In this document: in pieces, positions 10,501-24,800 of the stretch
Layout of the letters: each line of letters begins with the position of its first letter
Numbering within the stretch: the stretch's first letter is position 1
DNA from: Dasyornis broadbenti
Lineage: Eukaryota; Chordata; Aves; Passeriformes; Dasyornithidae
Direction of reading: 5' to 3'
Assembly: GCA_013397935.1 (NCBI GenBank)
Contig: VZRN01004407.1
Coordinates: forward strand, 6,868,067 to 6,932,066
DNA: 64,000 bases
The notes under the pieces: generated by a model
Database searches by the model: none
Seen by the model: the letters and a program-made list of their open reading frames with translations, nothing else
Told to the model about the DNA's origin: nothing
Program-made: the position numbers and the translations under genes

Positions 10501-13500
10501 AAACACGTGCCTTTTTCTCTCCTTTAAAATGAAATGGCTCTGTGCTTATACAGAACTGTAGTGCCAGGCTAATTACAGGAAAAAAGGTTACCAATCCTTC
10601 CATAAAAATGGTCATTTAAGTCATTCAAGATGTATATCTAACAAGTGGCAACCTTGAAATTTCTCACTGAAAAAAACATTAGAAAATCCTTCCTGACTAT
10701 ACCACTGGAGGAAAGTTTTAATAAAAACTAATTAAACTACAAAAATCTCAAGTGGTTAACTGATTTTAGGGGCTAAATTTCTGGCAATTCTAATTATCCT
10801 CTTGTGGCTTCACTTAGTGTTTCACAACCATGACAGATGACAATGAAAAACTGCAGTTAAATTCATCCTCCCTGACACCATGCTAAGCACTAGCTTCTCC
10901 CTCTCCAAGTAAAATCAATACCATGTTTGAGTAAACACGTTTACAGCTTTATTAGGATGTCTTGCTTGTTCTGTAACAGTGACTTGAAGCTGTGGTAGCA
11001 AATTGACTCAACTCAGTTAAACCTAAAGAGCTGAGTAAGAGGCTCATCGATAAGGTTGTTATATAAATAAACTGCAGGAGACCAGAAAACTGGAACAAAC
11101 AGCCTGGTAAATGTCAATATTTTTACTTCCAGAGAATTGAAAAACCATAAGATCACGAATAAAATGTTTCAGAAGTCTGTATTTGCTTTATTTATAAAAT
11201 GGTCATGTGCTAAAAGCATTTCACTGCCTGTGTACAAAAAACTTATTTTATAACCACCAGCATGAATACTAAACCAAGCATGTTTTAAGAAAAGCAGTGA
11301 TATAGTTATTGCTATGCCTATCCTTCTTGTTTTCTTCTTATTTACAGACACATTTTGAATGCATTGAGTTTCCGTAAGGATCAGTCAGATGGGTGTACAT
11401 CTTCCTCAGCCTAAGGTTATACAGTCATCTATGGACACATGCAAATAATACAACTTTGCATTTACTAGACAACTACGAATAAATGAAAGGAGTGTTTTCA
11501 GTTTAGCAGCCTTTTCCTGGAATGGAGAGGAGGTGTTGAATACACAAAGCAAAAAAAGAACATGGTCTCTAATGCTTTAAACCATTACATGTGGAAAATG
11601 TTAATGAAAGATTTCTACAGAAATGTGACAATAAAAAAAAAAAAAAGAAAATAAAACTTCATTACATCCCTGTTACTCCATTAGGAATCAGTTACTCAAA
11701 GCTGAATAATTTCATTGCATTGCACATGATTGCCACTGTTTGGCTCTACTGGGCCAACTCACTGCGCCTCAGAGAACAAGGTGTCATCATAGTTCCCAGG
11801 GTCTGTAGAGGTGTTCAGGCCCATCAGAGACTCCATCTAAGGAAAATCAGCAGTTTTGTTTCTTTGATGCTTTCGTTCAAGTAGGAACGGTGTGTACAAC
11901 TCTGTAGTGGTTTGCCCCTGAAGGCTGCACCATGGATTGAGAACACAGAGATTGAGGTGAAGCCTACTTAGATTGACGTGAGTTTTCCTGTCACTGCCCT
12001 GTGCCTTGACTGCATACTGTCCATGTTCTGAGAGGAAGCAGCTCAAAGCAGGAGTTTTCTTATATTTTGTTATAAATATAAAGAGTGTTTTATACTCTGA
12101 CACCCTTCCACATTAATCATCCTCAGTGAACTCTATTTATAACCTGTTGCATATCACTTCTATTAAATTCCCCAGTGCATCTTATTGTCCAAGAAAAGAA
12201 CCATTTTAGTCTATAGTATGCTCCAAGAAAGAAGTGATAGAGGAAAATGATAACGAAGTTATAACTTCTCATGGTTTGGTCCTATTTTTCATTTTTAAGT
12301 CTACATGATGAGCTTTGGGAAATTTCCTTTAGGATCAGAATCTGGTTGCCTTAGGCTTGTCTCCAGCAGCTTCCAGGGGAAAGATTTGATTAAAAAAATC
12401 CCCTCCAAGCTTACAAGGAGTACTCAAGGCACTGCATGTGCCAAACCAGAAACAAGTATCTTCATTGGACGTATCTTCTCTATTTGAAAAAGAATACTTT
12501 CCAGGCTGATATTTCTCTTTGTTTTTCCTAAAAGCATTTCCTAGAAGTGTTCTTCAAAATCTAAAATTCTTCTTAGCAATTTTTGAGAGACTAGAGTGAA
12601 ATAAGCTTTCTTTTATTAGTACCTGTGGAAAATTTCTGAGCCTCAAACCAAATCTGTTGTCTTGATAGTAAATTGTGTAGATTATTGCACTTACTGCTTG
12701 GAATAAGAGGAAAAGAACTGGTCTAATTTACTATTGATAATGAAGTTCTAAGGATAATAAAATGGAGTAATATGTACTATCCTCTACTCAGTTTTAACAT
12801 ACATTCAAGTGCAAAAAAGGTTACAGGAACCTAACTTCATAGCTGGGATTCATATGCACAAAAGTTGGGAGATTTGAAGTTGTATTTCCAGAACAACCAT
12901 CTCTCAGGAGAGTTTTATTTGCAGGTGTGCTTCCACACAGCCAAGCCAGAAGTATGTAAAGAGAATCAAAAAGCAACACCCAGTGCAGTGGGAATACGGG
13001 AGCTAGCAGCCTATGAATTTCGTGACTTTTGTGGGCTGAAATAGCCTACCCTAGCATTATATTCATAATGCTCCTATTTTAATTGAGTGACACTTAATAT
13101 TTGTTGCCTCTTTAAATATCTATTGCAGTCCTGGATTGATAGCAAAAATTTACTGATCACCAATAACAGTAACGTCCCTTTCCCCTTAGTTGGTAATCAG
13201 TGTCAAATCAACCCACAAGCACTGCTACTACCACTGCTTTTAACTGGGACCATGTTTTCTCTTTTTATTCATTTTTACTGCAATCTTGCCATCTTCCCAC
13301 TTCAAGTATGAGCCCATTGCAGTGTGGGGGAAGTGAACAAATTCTGGGAGACTTTACCATCATGTTATATAACAAAGCAGCTGTGAGTGAGGACCCAGCT
13401 TGTGAACACCACAGCCTGGGAAGTGTCCTTATGGTCATTGTGTCCCTGTCCTTAGCACCCGCCGAGGCATACTGGATGTCAAATAGACAACATATTTCAG

Positions 13501-16189
13501 TGTATTTTTATATTTCATTGTGTGGTGTTTTATCTCCTGTGAATATAGCATCAGCTTAATCTGACACATCATTTCTTAGGGGACTATATCCTGCCCTGAT
13601 TCCCAGGGGAATGTTCTTGATGATCCAATCTGACGAGTGCCTCTGTCTCTACTCAGAATACATTAAAATAACACAAAAATATTGCCAACAGTCTGCAAGC
13701 AAGGTAATAGTAACTCATTAAAGTAATTTCTAACCTTCCACATGAACATTTTCTTTATCATTACATGATTTTCTAACACATGACACATTAACATAAAATG
13801 AAATGTTATGAGGGTAGGGATAGTAGGCATGACAAAGTATTTTAAACGGTGATGATTTGCTTTGAGGCGTTAAGTCAATTTGTAATTGTCCCATAGCTAT
13901 TACAGCAAAAATTGGAACTTCATAATTGGTTTTGCGAATCTATTTTTAACACAGTAGGTTTGTTTTTTAAAATGTACACAACCTATTTGCCATTTATTTT
14001 TAACAAAACCTGTCCAGAATGTCACTGAATTTATGGTGAGGTAAATTAGGCCTTTTAAAACCCAATTTTGCAAAATATTAATCCTCTTGCTGTGTACTGA
14101 GGCTCCCTTAACACTGATGGTGCCACTGACAGGAAGAGAGACACAGAGGCTAAAGGAATCAGGTCCTGCTTCAGACTAATTAGAAACTTCTGAGGGTTTT
14201 TTAATTCCATACACTGATCCTTTTAAGTGGATCTTTCACTTCTACATGTTAGTTAAGAAATGACAGCAAGTATACTAATGTTTTACCTTACTTTTAATCT
14301 ACTGTCTTTTTCTGGATTGCCTTTAAACTGAACAGGTGAAAGTGTGAATTATCATATTTACGTTACTATATCATGATAAAAATACATGTGCAATGAAATT
14401 AGGAGGAACAATCAGAGACCAAGAGAAGGCTAACAATTAAAACAAAACAATGAAAACAGTATAATCACAATTATACTTGGACAACACATGCAATCAGGTT
14501 TAAGTATAATGTCAGCATAGAAGAGGGTATTGTTTCCAAAGAAATAATTTTGAATGGAAATTGTTAAAAAAAGAAGTAGGGAATTAAAAAGAAAACAGAA
14601 ATATTCCATTTTTTTTCTGAGTGATATCTATTTTTATGTTTTTGCTTAAGTAGCTGCAATTCAAACTGTGGTAAATTTTGAAAATGAGCCACTACTCACG
14701 TTGAAATTACTAGCAACTGGTTACACTATTGATCAGAATAATGACGTGCATCTATCTGAGACTGAGAAAAAAATCAACTGGAAACATATAATCTGGTCAT
14801 TTTCCGGTTTATAGAAGGTCAGTTACAGAGATAACATGGTCATCTAATAGCCTGGGTTTATGTGTGATGTTTATCTGAGACAGCTCCGAATGCCATCAGA
14901 ACACAGGGTAGTAAGTCATGAACATGTTGACAAGTTATCCCCTAGCAAGCAAAGATTGATGCCCTCTCTGCAGCTCAGCTATTATACTTGTGTAGGCTGT
15001 TTATAAACCAGGAGTAGTAAAGACGGGCAAAATGGGCTGTCAGTCAAAGTGCTGATGACACTAAGTAAGTATTTTTATTTCAAAGCTCCCTATCTCATCC
15101 TCCATGATCTCAGTAACAACAGGATTGCTCAGAGGCAATTAGCCACCCATGTTGTACAAATGAAAACTAAGAGAGTGCTGCTTTCTGTTACAACAGTTAT
15201 CTTTACTTCAAAGAAAGACAGAACAATTCAAAGTAGTATCCCCTCTCTCTTTGCCAGTGAAGATAAATTTTGTAGCAAAAATCAGCCATTACAAGTTTCA
15301 TGCACATACATACTTAACTGATATCACAAAAAAATATCCCTTGCTCCCAGCTGGCAAGTAAAACTGCATCTCAGAGCTCTAGTGTTATCAGAAGGGAGTA
15401 CTGCGTAGCCGTGATATTTTATCCACTGTATTTCTCTCTATCAAATGTGATTAAAAAATTATGACAATTTTCCAAGGTATCTTAAACATGTATAAAAACC
15501 TTATAAAAATTAAAGACCTCTATAAGTGGATGAAGTAGCTTCTGATATTATGCTCTTGCTGTTCAGTAGAGAACTGTTCCTAACTCCTTGGACTCCTATC
15601 TCAACAAATCTAGAATGTTCTAGGGGTGGAGAGTACTGCAGGGAGAGCAGCCCTTGCAACACAGATTTATACAGAAAGGGAAATACAGCAAATAAAGAGA
15701 AATATTTGTTTTTAGTGTGTACAAATTCTTCCTCAGTCTTCAAGAGCCAGAGAAATCCATTAAGTAACTTTCTTTTTAATACAGTCACAAGCTTACTCAT
15801 AATTTCGTGTTTTGAAAAACGATTCAAATCTGTATCTGCTGAAGGCATTATCAGATCTTTTTGCATGTTTACCACTCCTGGAATAGCCATATAGGAACTA
15901 TTCGTAAGAGCTTATTTAATTTCCCACATGTGCACATGCCTCTATCCCCAAAATTCTTTCACAAGAAATACATAAGGGACTTATTAGACTAAGTCATGAC
16001 TACAGTCCCTCTTTGCCCTAGAAGAGATTTATTGCAAGAAGATGGAATTCCCACTCTGTGAGCTTCATTTTTTAATTCTGTCAGGTCCTACTCTTGAGCC
16101 ACCAACATTGCCCTCTGAAGATGACCAAGTCTGGATTTCCAGAGGAGCAGGAACTGACACCTGGAAACTTAATACCTGTAGGATTAAAA

Positions 16190-16290
16190 CTCATAGGACC
16201 ATAACACAATTTAGGCGGGAAGGGACCTCTGGAGGTCACTTGCTCCAACCCCTGGCTTTAAGGCATGGTCAACTCAGATGATGTCAAATC
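16190..16290 (-). mobile_element. CR1 LINE 3'-end fragment
   Basis: Starting from TCATAGGACC, the sequence runs GGGAAGGGACCTCTGGAGGTC then CTTGCTCCAACCCC. These match the reverse complement of the avian CR1 3' terminus (GGAAGGGACCTCTGGAGATCATCTAGTCCAACCCC in the family). The 3' end is on the left, so the element is on the minus strand. Like most CR1 copies it is heavily 5'-truncated. Confidence 0.85.
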
Positions 16291-18960
16291 CCATCAAGAT
16301 GATTTTTTATTTTAAAAATCACTGGATTCCTTCCATAAATGATGGATTCTGCAGAACAACAGCATGAGAATTATTATACTGGTTTCAATTATGTTTCCAC
16401 TTTTATCAATATTATACTTGTTTAAATCCACCAGCTTCAGCCAAGATATTCCAGAGCTATCCTAGTGTATTCAGAAAACAGAACCAGACCTTTTTAAAAA
16501 GAGGTTTCTGAATCAAACATTAAATAGTAGAGGCATAATGATGACCAATTATTCTGTGCACTATGTATTCTTTGTAAACCTGTATTTTTATTTCTTGTAC
16601 TGTGGTTTTGTAAATATACATACCTGTATATGTGCATGTATAATATATTCAAAGAATGTTTCACAGTAAAGATAATATTTCAACATTTCAATCATGTAGA
16701 AGTATACTGAATATTACTTAGTTCTGAAATCAAAGCTGGATGTTGCTCTATAGAAAATCATTTGCATTTACCTCATGAAAAGAAGCTAAAATTTGAACAA
16801 CGTGAGGACCTCTAGGCTCCTACAAGTCCAAGGTCTTTATCTAATTTGCAGAGACATTTAGATTAAGACACAAAAACAATGTTTGGAATTAACCTCTACT
16901 AAAGACAAGGAAAAGGCTTTACTGAGACAGTTTGGCTCAAATAGAAGCAAATAGAGAAAAGTATCTTCACTAAGCCCTGAGGTCCCTAAAGAGGAGATAA
17001 GGATGCCATGAGGCCCACTCACACAAGGACACATAAAAGAGGATGACTCCTCTTTTGCTGCTCTCCCTGTCTCTATGAGAGCAGTTTTCTGATAGCTGAG
17101 ACAGTAGCTGGCCATCTCATAAGGCTCATGCTGGGCTTCACAAGAAAGAGAAAGAGAGAACTTCTTACTCTGTAAGTACGTGCACCAAAAAATTGTGACG
17201 GTAGCTTTCAAACTGTAGCTAACAGCTTTATGAGATTCCTCAGCACATGAAGGCTGCCAATGCCATTTTTAAATTGACAGGCGGTTTGAGCCACTGACCT
17301 CCTCTTTGATACTGACAGAGGCAAATTGCTATCAGCTCCTATCTGGCACCGTACAATGCTTAATGAAGAGCTCCTTCTACCTTGGGATTTCTTTTCCTTG
17401 AGAATGGTATAACATCTTTATAGCATGGTGATAAGTAATACACACTTGCTGCGATCATCCTGTCACTGCTTCATCATGGTACTTGAAAATGATTTGTGGT
17501 TCCATTTCATACTCTAGTACTTTTCATGCAGTATATGACTAAATCATAGTAGATTATTAAGCCAATATATTTATATTGATGGAACACGAAGAAACATTGA
17601 TTTTATACCTTCTCCTATTCATTTGTTATGAACTCTGTACCCAGTTCCAGTGACTAGACAGATTCTAGGGGAGAGGTTTTGCAGCAAACAATGGCAGCAA
17701 CTATCAGAACAGATGCTTATTGTTTTCATTAGTTACGGTGGCAGTGACAAAGGGGAGTTCAAACAGAAGGCAGACCTGCTCTGGCTAAAGAGAGCAGGAT
17801 GGCATAAAGAAAAGCACACAGTGGTAAAACTGTCCATTTTTCAATCTATTTATTGCCATTAAGTATGCTTTGATTATCATTATTGCAACGGTTCAAACTG
17901 AGGCTGACTAGTAATAAATAAATGTTAATTTAATGAGCAATAGAATGCTCCCCAAACTCTACAAACGAAAGCTGTAATTCCATTAAGATGACTCTTGTGA
18001 CATAAGCCGTGTCAGCAAAGCTCAAGTGATTTGTCAATGTCATAAGAATCTGGAGGTGAAATTGCAACTTTAATTTATGGGTATTTCAGGGATTTATAAC
18101 CAAAAATCTGTGGTACTCCTGAAAACCACAAGAGGTGCTGAGATGCTACAAAGTAAACCACTACTGCTTAAACTTGTAAAAAGTAGCAGTGTTGCTGGTA
18201 AGCAATAAAGGCAGAACTGCGTTAAGCGTTGTTCAAAGAAGTGTTTTTAGAATAAAGACACCTGCAGCACTTCTAAAACCCAGTTTCTTATTCATGCACT
18301 GCACCAGCCTGAGTGGCAGATGACTTGATGCCTGCAGTAAGAGGCAAGAAATTCAGAGATATTCCTAGTGCCAACTTAATAAAACCACATTTCAACTGAA
18401 GAATGCAGTTTATTTCTTGCTGCTAGCTGTTGGGGTGAGCTAGTTCTCCTTGGAGGCTGGCAGCTTCATGTTCAGAAATGCTGAACTCATGAATCAACTC
18501 AGAGTTACAAGCACCCAGAAACTTTGTGTCTTTAAACTTTTCCTTGACTTTAAGGCCTCAAGAGCTTCAGTATTTAGACTGGTTCTAGTAAAAAAAAAAA
18601 AACAAACCCAACAACTTTCTTTTTTTCAACTTTTACATGGAGAAACATATGAGAGGTGATTTGCCAAGCTGGCATAATTATTGAGAAGGAATTTCCTTAC
18701 AATATGTGAGTTATGCCTCTGGAAAAGAGTGTCTCTGTGAAAGACCTTTCAAAATATGATAGAGTCTAACAAACCTGACCTCCTAATGCAAAATAAATCT
18801 TGTTTGATGGGGTTAGCTCTCATTATGTCCTACATTCCCCTCTCAGCCAAGACACCTGCTCCAGCAAAATGCTGTTCAGTCATGTTATTATACTGGTCCC
18901 AGAGAAGTATGGGAAACTTTGCCATGGGAGTCTTCTTCTCTGCTGTTTGAATAAAGGAAC

Positions 18961-18994
18961 TAGGTTTACAGGAGTTTACAGGTTTACAGGTTTA
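18961..18994 (+). repeat. short tandem of GGTTTACA-type units
   Basis: About four units of an 8-bp motif related to GGTTTACA (TAGGTTTACAGGAGTTTACA, then GGTTTACAGGTTTACC), with one interrupted unit. It is a simple local duplication. Confidence 0.8.
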
Positions 18995-19349
18995 CCAAGT
19001 GATTTTTTTAGTTAAGGGATTAATTTTGAATCATTTTACTACAAGGACACTAAAATCTAAACAATACATGTTCTATTGCCTAGGTAGTAACAACTCATAA
19101 AAACCTCAGTCAAAGAAAGAAGTAGAAAAGCACTGAAGAGAGTATAACCTTGCTGTTGCAAAAATCTGTCGAGACAGTAACACTGCAGCTGCCTCAGTGC
19201 CAGACCCAATGCTAGAAGATGAGCAGCATTGCTTACACTACTGCACAGGGCTTGCTGGTAAGGAGAAAATAAAGATCTCCTGTTGCAAATACATACTTTG
19301 AAAACACATGAGAAGTGTGATACAGATAAAATACAGACATTTCCCCTGA

Positions 19350-19420
19350 ATGAAACACAGACCAAATCAAAGCCTACCCAGTCCAATATCCTATTTCCTA
19401 CATATGGGAAGGAAAAATAA
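19350..19420 (-). mobile_element. old CR1-like 3'-end relic
   Basis: CACAGACCAAATCAAAGCC followed by TACCCAGTCCAATATCCTAT and TTCCTACA resembles the reverse complement of the archosaur/turtle CR1 3' end (GGTCAGACCAAAGGTCCATCTAGCCCAGTATCCTGT). It is highly diverged and short. It could be chance similarity, but the order of blocks is right. Confidence 0.4.
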
Positions 19421-21744
19421 ATGACACCTTGAAGAAGGAGACCACAGTACACATAAGACTAGAATCAGCTGTGTATCCAGACTGTTAGGAGTCCCAATTC
19501 TCCCATCTGGACTAAGTCAGGAAAATCTATTCTCTGAGGAGAAAAAATGATCAATTTATTATTTATGGAGTGACAGAGGAGAACTGAGATATCCCAGAAG
19601 CTAATGGAAGAACTGTGGATTTTCTAAAGCTCATGTTGTTTGAGTCACATGAGAGAGAAGCATGGTGCAACAAGAGGCTGAGTTCACACACTGACGCTCA
19701 GGTAAACGTCTAACTGCAAGGACAGCTTCGACAGATTTGCCATGGCTGAGCTGGCTTCCATTACAGAGGGAAAACCAGCTGTGTCCTTTCCCTGGTAGTG
19801 AGGGAGAACTGTACAATGTACTGGACTGCATTGCGTTTGTGCCCCAATGAAAAAGCATCTGATGCCTCAGTGCTATTTGTGAGGCAACTGAGGATAATAT
19901 TCATCAATAAACAGTAATATGGGACTTTTGTAAAGATTATCCCAAATATACAGAAGCTTGCTGTACTTAACACTTAGAGTGATAAAGGAGAGTTACTCTT
20001 TTAGAATACGTCCCTTCATGCCTCCCTTCACAGTTGAGTATTGTCCACATAATTTTTTTCCTTCGAGAAAGGAATCTCACAACTGATCCAAGACCAGCCT
20101 GGCAGGATGTACCTCAACTCTTTACACTGCTGGTGGAAGGCAGCAGTTTGGAATAGAGACTGAAGTGGCTTATATCAGCCTTTCCATTCAGGATATTCTG
20201 AAAAAAGTTAATGTTTTAGCCCTTCTACAGAAAACTGACAGCTATAGCAGTACCAGGGAAAAGGATGGAATTTAAAGAGGAAGGCTTTTAACAGATCTAT
20301 TTCTTAATTGATCTATCATGTTATAAAACAGTTCTTAAAGCCCTGATTGTTAGTTGCAATAGCCTTCCTGCAGCTGAACTAGGAAAGAACAAAATTAGGA
20401 TTATTAAAAAAAAAGTCCTGATTTCAATAGGCCTAAAATTGAAGAACTGAAAAATAAATACAACCTGAGATAAACACAGCAGACACATGAAAACAAAATA
20501 GGCAAGACCTTTTCTCTTTTTTTTCCCCCCCTCACAAGAACAGCAGCTTACAGGCAGGCTGATACAGAGAGCAAACATATACAAGGACAAGCACTTGAAG
20601 ATGATCTTATTTATATTAAAGTCACTGTAATCTACTGGTTCAAATTTAGTCTTGTTTGTGATTTAGGAACAATAGAGAGTGACAAGCATGCCGTAGAAAG
20701 TGTATGAATAATATGACCTAATGTGTTTCCCTCTATTTCTGTCCTTTTTGATTCATGAAAGCAGTGAAGTAATGAGCAAAACATTCCTATTCTCAGACAG
20801 ATTTAAGTATATACTGAAAATTTATCATTGGTTTAAATGCTGTATTAAGTAAGGATGGAATTACGTGCTTAAGATTAAGCTTATGTTGAATATTTTCTTG
20901 AAGTGGAACACAATACAGAAGCTTTAATTTGGTAACACACTGCTTGTTATCCCCTTCACAGCTACAAGACTGAGCCCTGCAATTCTATTTATAAAGTCTC
21001 TTTTGTAGTATTTCCACTAAATTAGTGACTAATGGAGCTCCTTACAGCTACTATGTACTGGATATTAGAGCCTTCAGGTGCAATAGTGCATCACAGAACT
21101 ACATGGATGAAGGTTACAATGAATGACAGAAATCTTGGATTAGATTGAGTTTTGGCTTATATTGAATAATTTTTTAAAACAGGCATAGACATAACATCCT
21201 CTTTTTTCCTTAGAGCTTGCGCCAAAAAAAAGACTAAGTTTGCAAATGGATATTAAGCAATGCCAGATATTTTCTGGGTTTGTTTTAACAAATTAACCCT
21301 TTGCATTCTTTTCTGATGTCCAAATAATTGTATTGGAAGCAGATGTTCTACCAAAATTTACATGATCAGAGACATTATGCTCACTTATTAACATACTGTT
21401 TAATATTCACTACAACCTGTTTTAAAGAACAACAATGTGTTAACATTTAAGCCAGGAGGGATTTCTGTACACTATATAGTACTTGATGCAGCTTGTTTAT
21501 GCAACAGTCTGACAGATACAATTAATCTCATGAAAACGACCAGAGTACAGTATAATGGCATATTATTTTTGAAGTAATAGAACACACTTTCCCTTTGGAA
21601 AACAGAACTTAATTAAATCATATAACTTCTGGCTGCAGAGAAACGCTGTAAAAGAATGAAGCTCATTCTGAAGGACAGTTGAATGAAAATATAGTAATTT
21701 TAAATAGAGAGCATAATAGGATAATCTCCAAACAACAGAAATAC

Positions 21745-21831
21745 CTCCAACAAATGCATCTCCAGCTCCATTGGTATCCACAATTTCACTCTGATCACTC
21801 ACCAACACAGGGAAAGTAGTCACTTCATTTT
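21745..21831 (-). CDS. ADK: adenosine kinase, 87-nt exon carrying the PfkB signature and catalytic Asp (penultimate)
   Basis: The acceptor TCTCTACAG precedes 87 nt on the minus strand and the donor is GTATTT. The translation reads NEVTTFPVLVSDQSEIVD followed by TNGAGDAFVG. DTNGAGDAF is PfkB signature 2: the GAGD turn forms the anion hole, and the second Asp is the catalytic base that deprotonates the adenosine 5'-hydroxyl. The variable stretch before it (VLVSDQSE) differs from the mammalian form but keeps its length. Both ends are in phase 1, so skipping would delete 29 residues, including the catalytic Asp, while keeping frame. A naive ORF reads through the donor into intron, so the true end is at the GG|GT junction. 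Confidence 0.95.
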
Positions 21832-24800
21832 CTGTAGAGAAAGGGACGAATAAAACATGAGTTACTTGGGAATCTGACTTTGAAACGCACAACAACCAGT
21901 GAAAATCAAAACAATTCAAAACTGTGACCTTTAGCATGATAATTTGGATAAAAATAGATTGGGGTTATAATTCTGTCTGTATTTACTGCATAGGAATATG
22001 GGAACATATTCAAACAAGCTATAAGTTGTGGGCATTTTCGTTATTTACTTCCAGCCCCATTTATTTTCTCTACCTCCTAACACTAAGTACAAGAGAAAAA
22101 GAGTAAGGAAAAGAGTAAAAGAAAAAATGTAAATCAGAAGGAACAACAGCAAACACCTGGGCATGTGGACAAGACTGAGAAAAATCCATCCTGCCAAAAC
22201 CAGTGCTTTCTACTAGTTGCAGGAAGGTGAGATAGCCTCCAGAACGGCCAGTACAAGCCTCTAAAAGATCAACAGAAACCGCTGCATTGTTAAAACTGAA
22301 ATACGTGTGAATTAACTAAAATAAAGCTGTGAAATAAAAAGCAAAAACAAGTGTAAATCAAAGTGCTTTCAAATTATATCTTTACAAAAAAATCCATATA
22401 TGTGAGAAGCCTTGCAACTTGCCATCTGACTAGATTTGGTTTCAAGATTTCAATGATTTCACCCTCTTCCTTAGTATTTATTTTAAAAACCCCAACTATT
22501 TCCTTCGGCTCCCTGCCCTCTACTGGCACTCATTAAATGTATTGCAATAGGTGGATACTCAGCATCTTCACCTCCAATTCATTGCCACACCATAGTTCAG
22601 CATAATTACACCACTTAGGTATGATAACTTCAGAGTTCTAGGGTTATAAATTTAATATATGCCACTAATTAATCAGCTATGGCTTTCCAGGTGGTAATGT
22701 CATAATGACGTGATAAAAATATAATTACCACCTTGTCACAATACCTTGTTAAAGTGTAAATTACCCCTGTAACAGAGCCAATGGAAGTTCTGCCTCTGGT
22801 AGTCAGTATGCATTAAACTGTCTCAGAGCAAACAGATTGTCCTTTGGCAGACAGCAGGAATTACAAAAAGGGGAGGGGGAAGAAAAGCCTGTCAACCAGT
22901 GAAAAGGAAAACCATCAGAGCTGTTTTCTGTTAATTTTTGGTAAAAATAGAAATACAATGGAAAATAGAGCTTCCAGTAGCTGAGACCTGGAGATGAGTA
23001 GTTTCTTCACTGTCCAGCAACAGAGCAGATCATAAAAATCACTCTTACACAGACATACCCAGCAGCAAACAAGGAAACCTAGTTTGGGAGGCATATAAAG
23101 AATTCACAGTCTCAAATCAGACAAGTCTGTGTATGCTGCAGAGGTACCAGAAGGATCCTGGTTTCTGTGAAATGCAGTGTATCAGCTCTACTGCTCTTCA
23201 CCATCTGCTACTAAGTGAACCAGGCAGATATAATGATGCTGCCTCCAGAGGGAACTGTTGGCTGGCCCACCAGGAGGGGAGGGGAGCATTAGCAACAGCC
23301 ATCCATGAGAGGCAAAGGAAAAAGGGTAATGAAAAACATAAGATGAATATTCCAATTAAAGAACAGGTTTCAGTCAGTTCTCAGTGCATCCTACTCTCTA
23401 CCCTGTTAAGAAAGCTATTTAGAAACGTGCTTCAATGCTGTGTTGTGCTCTTAAGATAGTCTTCAAGAGCAATGTTTTTTAGTAATTTTAACTGGATTCA
23501 TTTGAATTGGAAATGAAGAAAGAGAGGTCTTACATTAAACTCTGCCAGACGAGCAGAGTGTATTCACCCATTTCACAAGAAGGTATATTGATTTGCTCCA
23601 GATAATACTAAAACAATGAACAATGTGATAAGTCTGTTGAAGACACATTGTAATAAACTAACCTGCTCCTTCCCAAGTGTGCATGGGCACACACAGATGT
23701 TCTACATTAAATGCACAGCAGACAATTGCATATGCATACAAATGTCTGTGTTTGGGCACAGAGTAAATAATGCACATTGTATTTTGAAAGCTGTAAATGG
23801 GGTTTGGCATCAAATAAGATTCTATTCAAGCAAACTAACACAAGTGAAAGTTCTCACCATCATCCTTCTTTCTTTTCCTCCTCTGTCTTGATTCCTTCCC
23901 TCAGCTCCCTCTAGTATATGCAGGTAAGTATTGCACTAGGAGCTCTTATTCTATTCTTTCTGTAGTAACTGAATTAGTCTAAAACCCCAAACACACCAAG
24001 AAAGTTGTGTGGTGAACAATTTTTTTACAGTTTGATGTTTTTCTTTCCTGATCACAGTTCTCCATCTGTATCCGGGTAATACATTTTCTTTCTGTAACTT
24101 TATATATATATATTTCAAGAGGAGCAATAATCTCGTATTTTGAAGCACTGAAGTTTCAGAAGGAGCCAGCATGGCTTTGGAGCACATACTACATTACAAA
24201 ATATTACCATCTGCATACATCCAATAAGCAAATTATCTTTCTTTAACCTCAGGAGAACTTCTACCATAGTAGAATCAGCTAAACTATAGCTGACAATAAT
24301 ATACACTGAAAGATCAACACAAGAATACTGAGGTTAGGGGTTTTTTTCCCCCTTTCCTTCACAATAAATGAAGTCAGTTAGAATTAAAGTTGCCATTAAA
24401 TTACATTGCTATTTCTGTGTAATAGCACCAAAATAGCTAATTTCTCTTACTAATCTGTGTTTTGAAACAACTAAGCACAACAGGATGAATTATGATGAAG
24501 CAGAAGTCTCCATTTTGAGTATCCTTTTTTTTTGTGTGTGAATTTAATGCTGCTTTAACTTCATTTTTGATCTATTATGTTATAAAACTCCCAAATCCAT
24601 CATAGTGAACATTGAGACACCTTGGCTAAGTGCACTGGTCGTCAGTGGCCTTGCTTTTCAAAGTCAGTTTTGATTTCATTCATCATTCTGAGAGCTTATG
24701 AAATAAAGAATAATTACATAAGTGTTTTGAAGTTCAAGTGCCGCTCCTCTGGGCATAAAATCCAGTGTTCTATTTTTAAACAACAAATATCTTCTATGAT

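Larger units (their letters stand above)
4570..21744 (-). other. ADK: ADK last intron (about 17.2 kb)
   Basis: Donor GTATTT at 21744 and acceptor CCCATAG at 4570. Recognisable contents are an avian CR1 3' fragment (16190-16290), an older CR1-like 3' end (about 19350-19420) and a short 8-bp-unit tandem (18961-18994). The rest is unique AT-rich sequence in which I see no exon, RNA gene or complete mobile element. Short ORFs, including those on both strands at 15510-15894 and at 19057-19452, have no recognisable domain. Confidence 0.85.

Noticed and set aside
15510..15894. Overlapping 122- and 126-codon ORFs on opposite strands
   Set aside because: No recognisable domain on either strand, and both cannot be real; AT-rich intron background.
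19057..19452. 131-codon minus-strand ORF
   Set aside because: Cys/Leu-rich without domain or splice context, and partly overlapping a CR1-like 3' end; probably chance.
21563..21937. 124-codon minus-strand ORF taken as a single coding unit
   Set aside because: Only 21745-21831 is exon. The rest reads through the acceptor and donor into intron, as shown by CTACAG and GTATTT and by the match to ADK.
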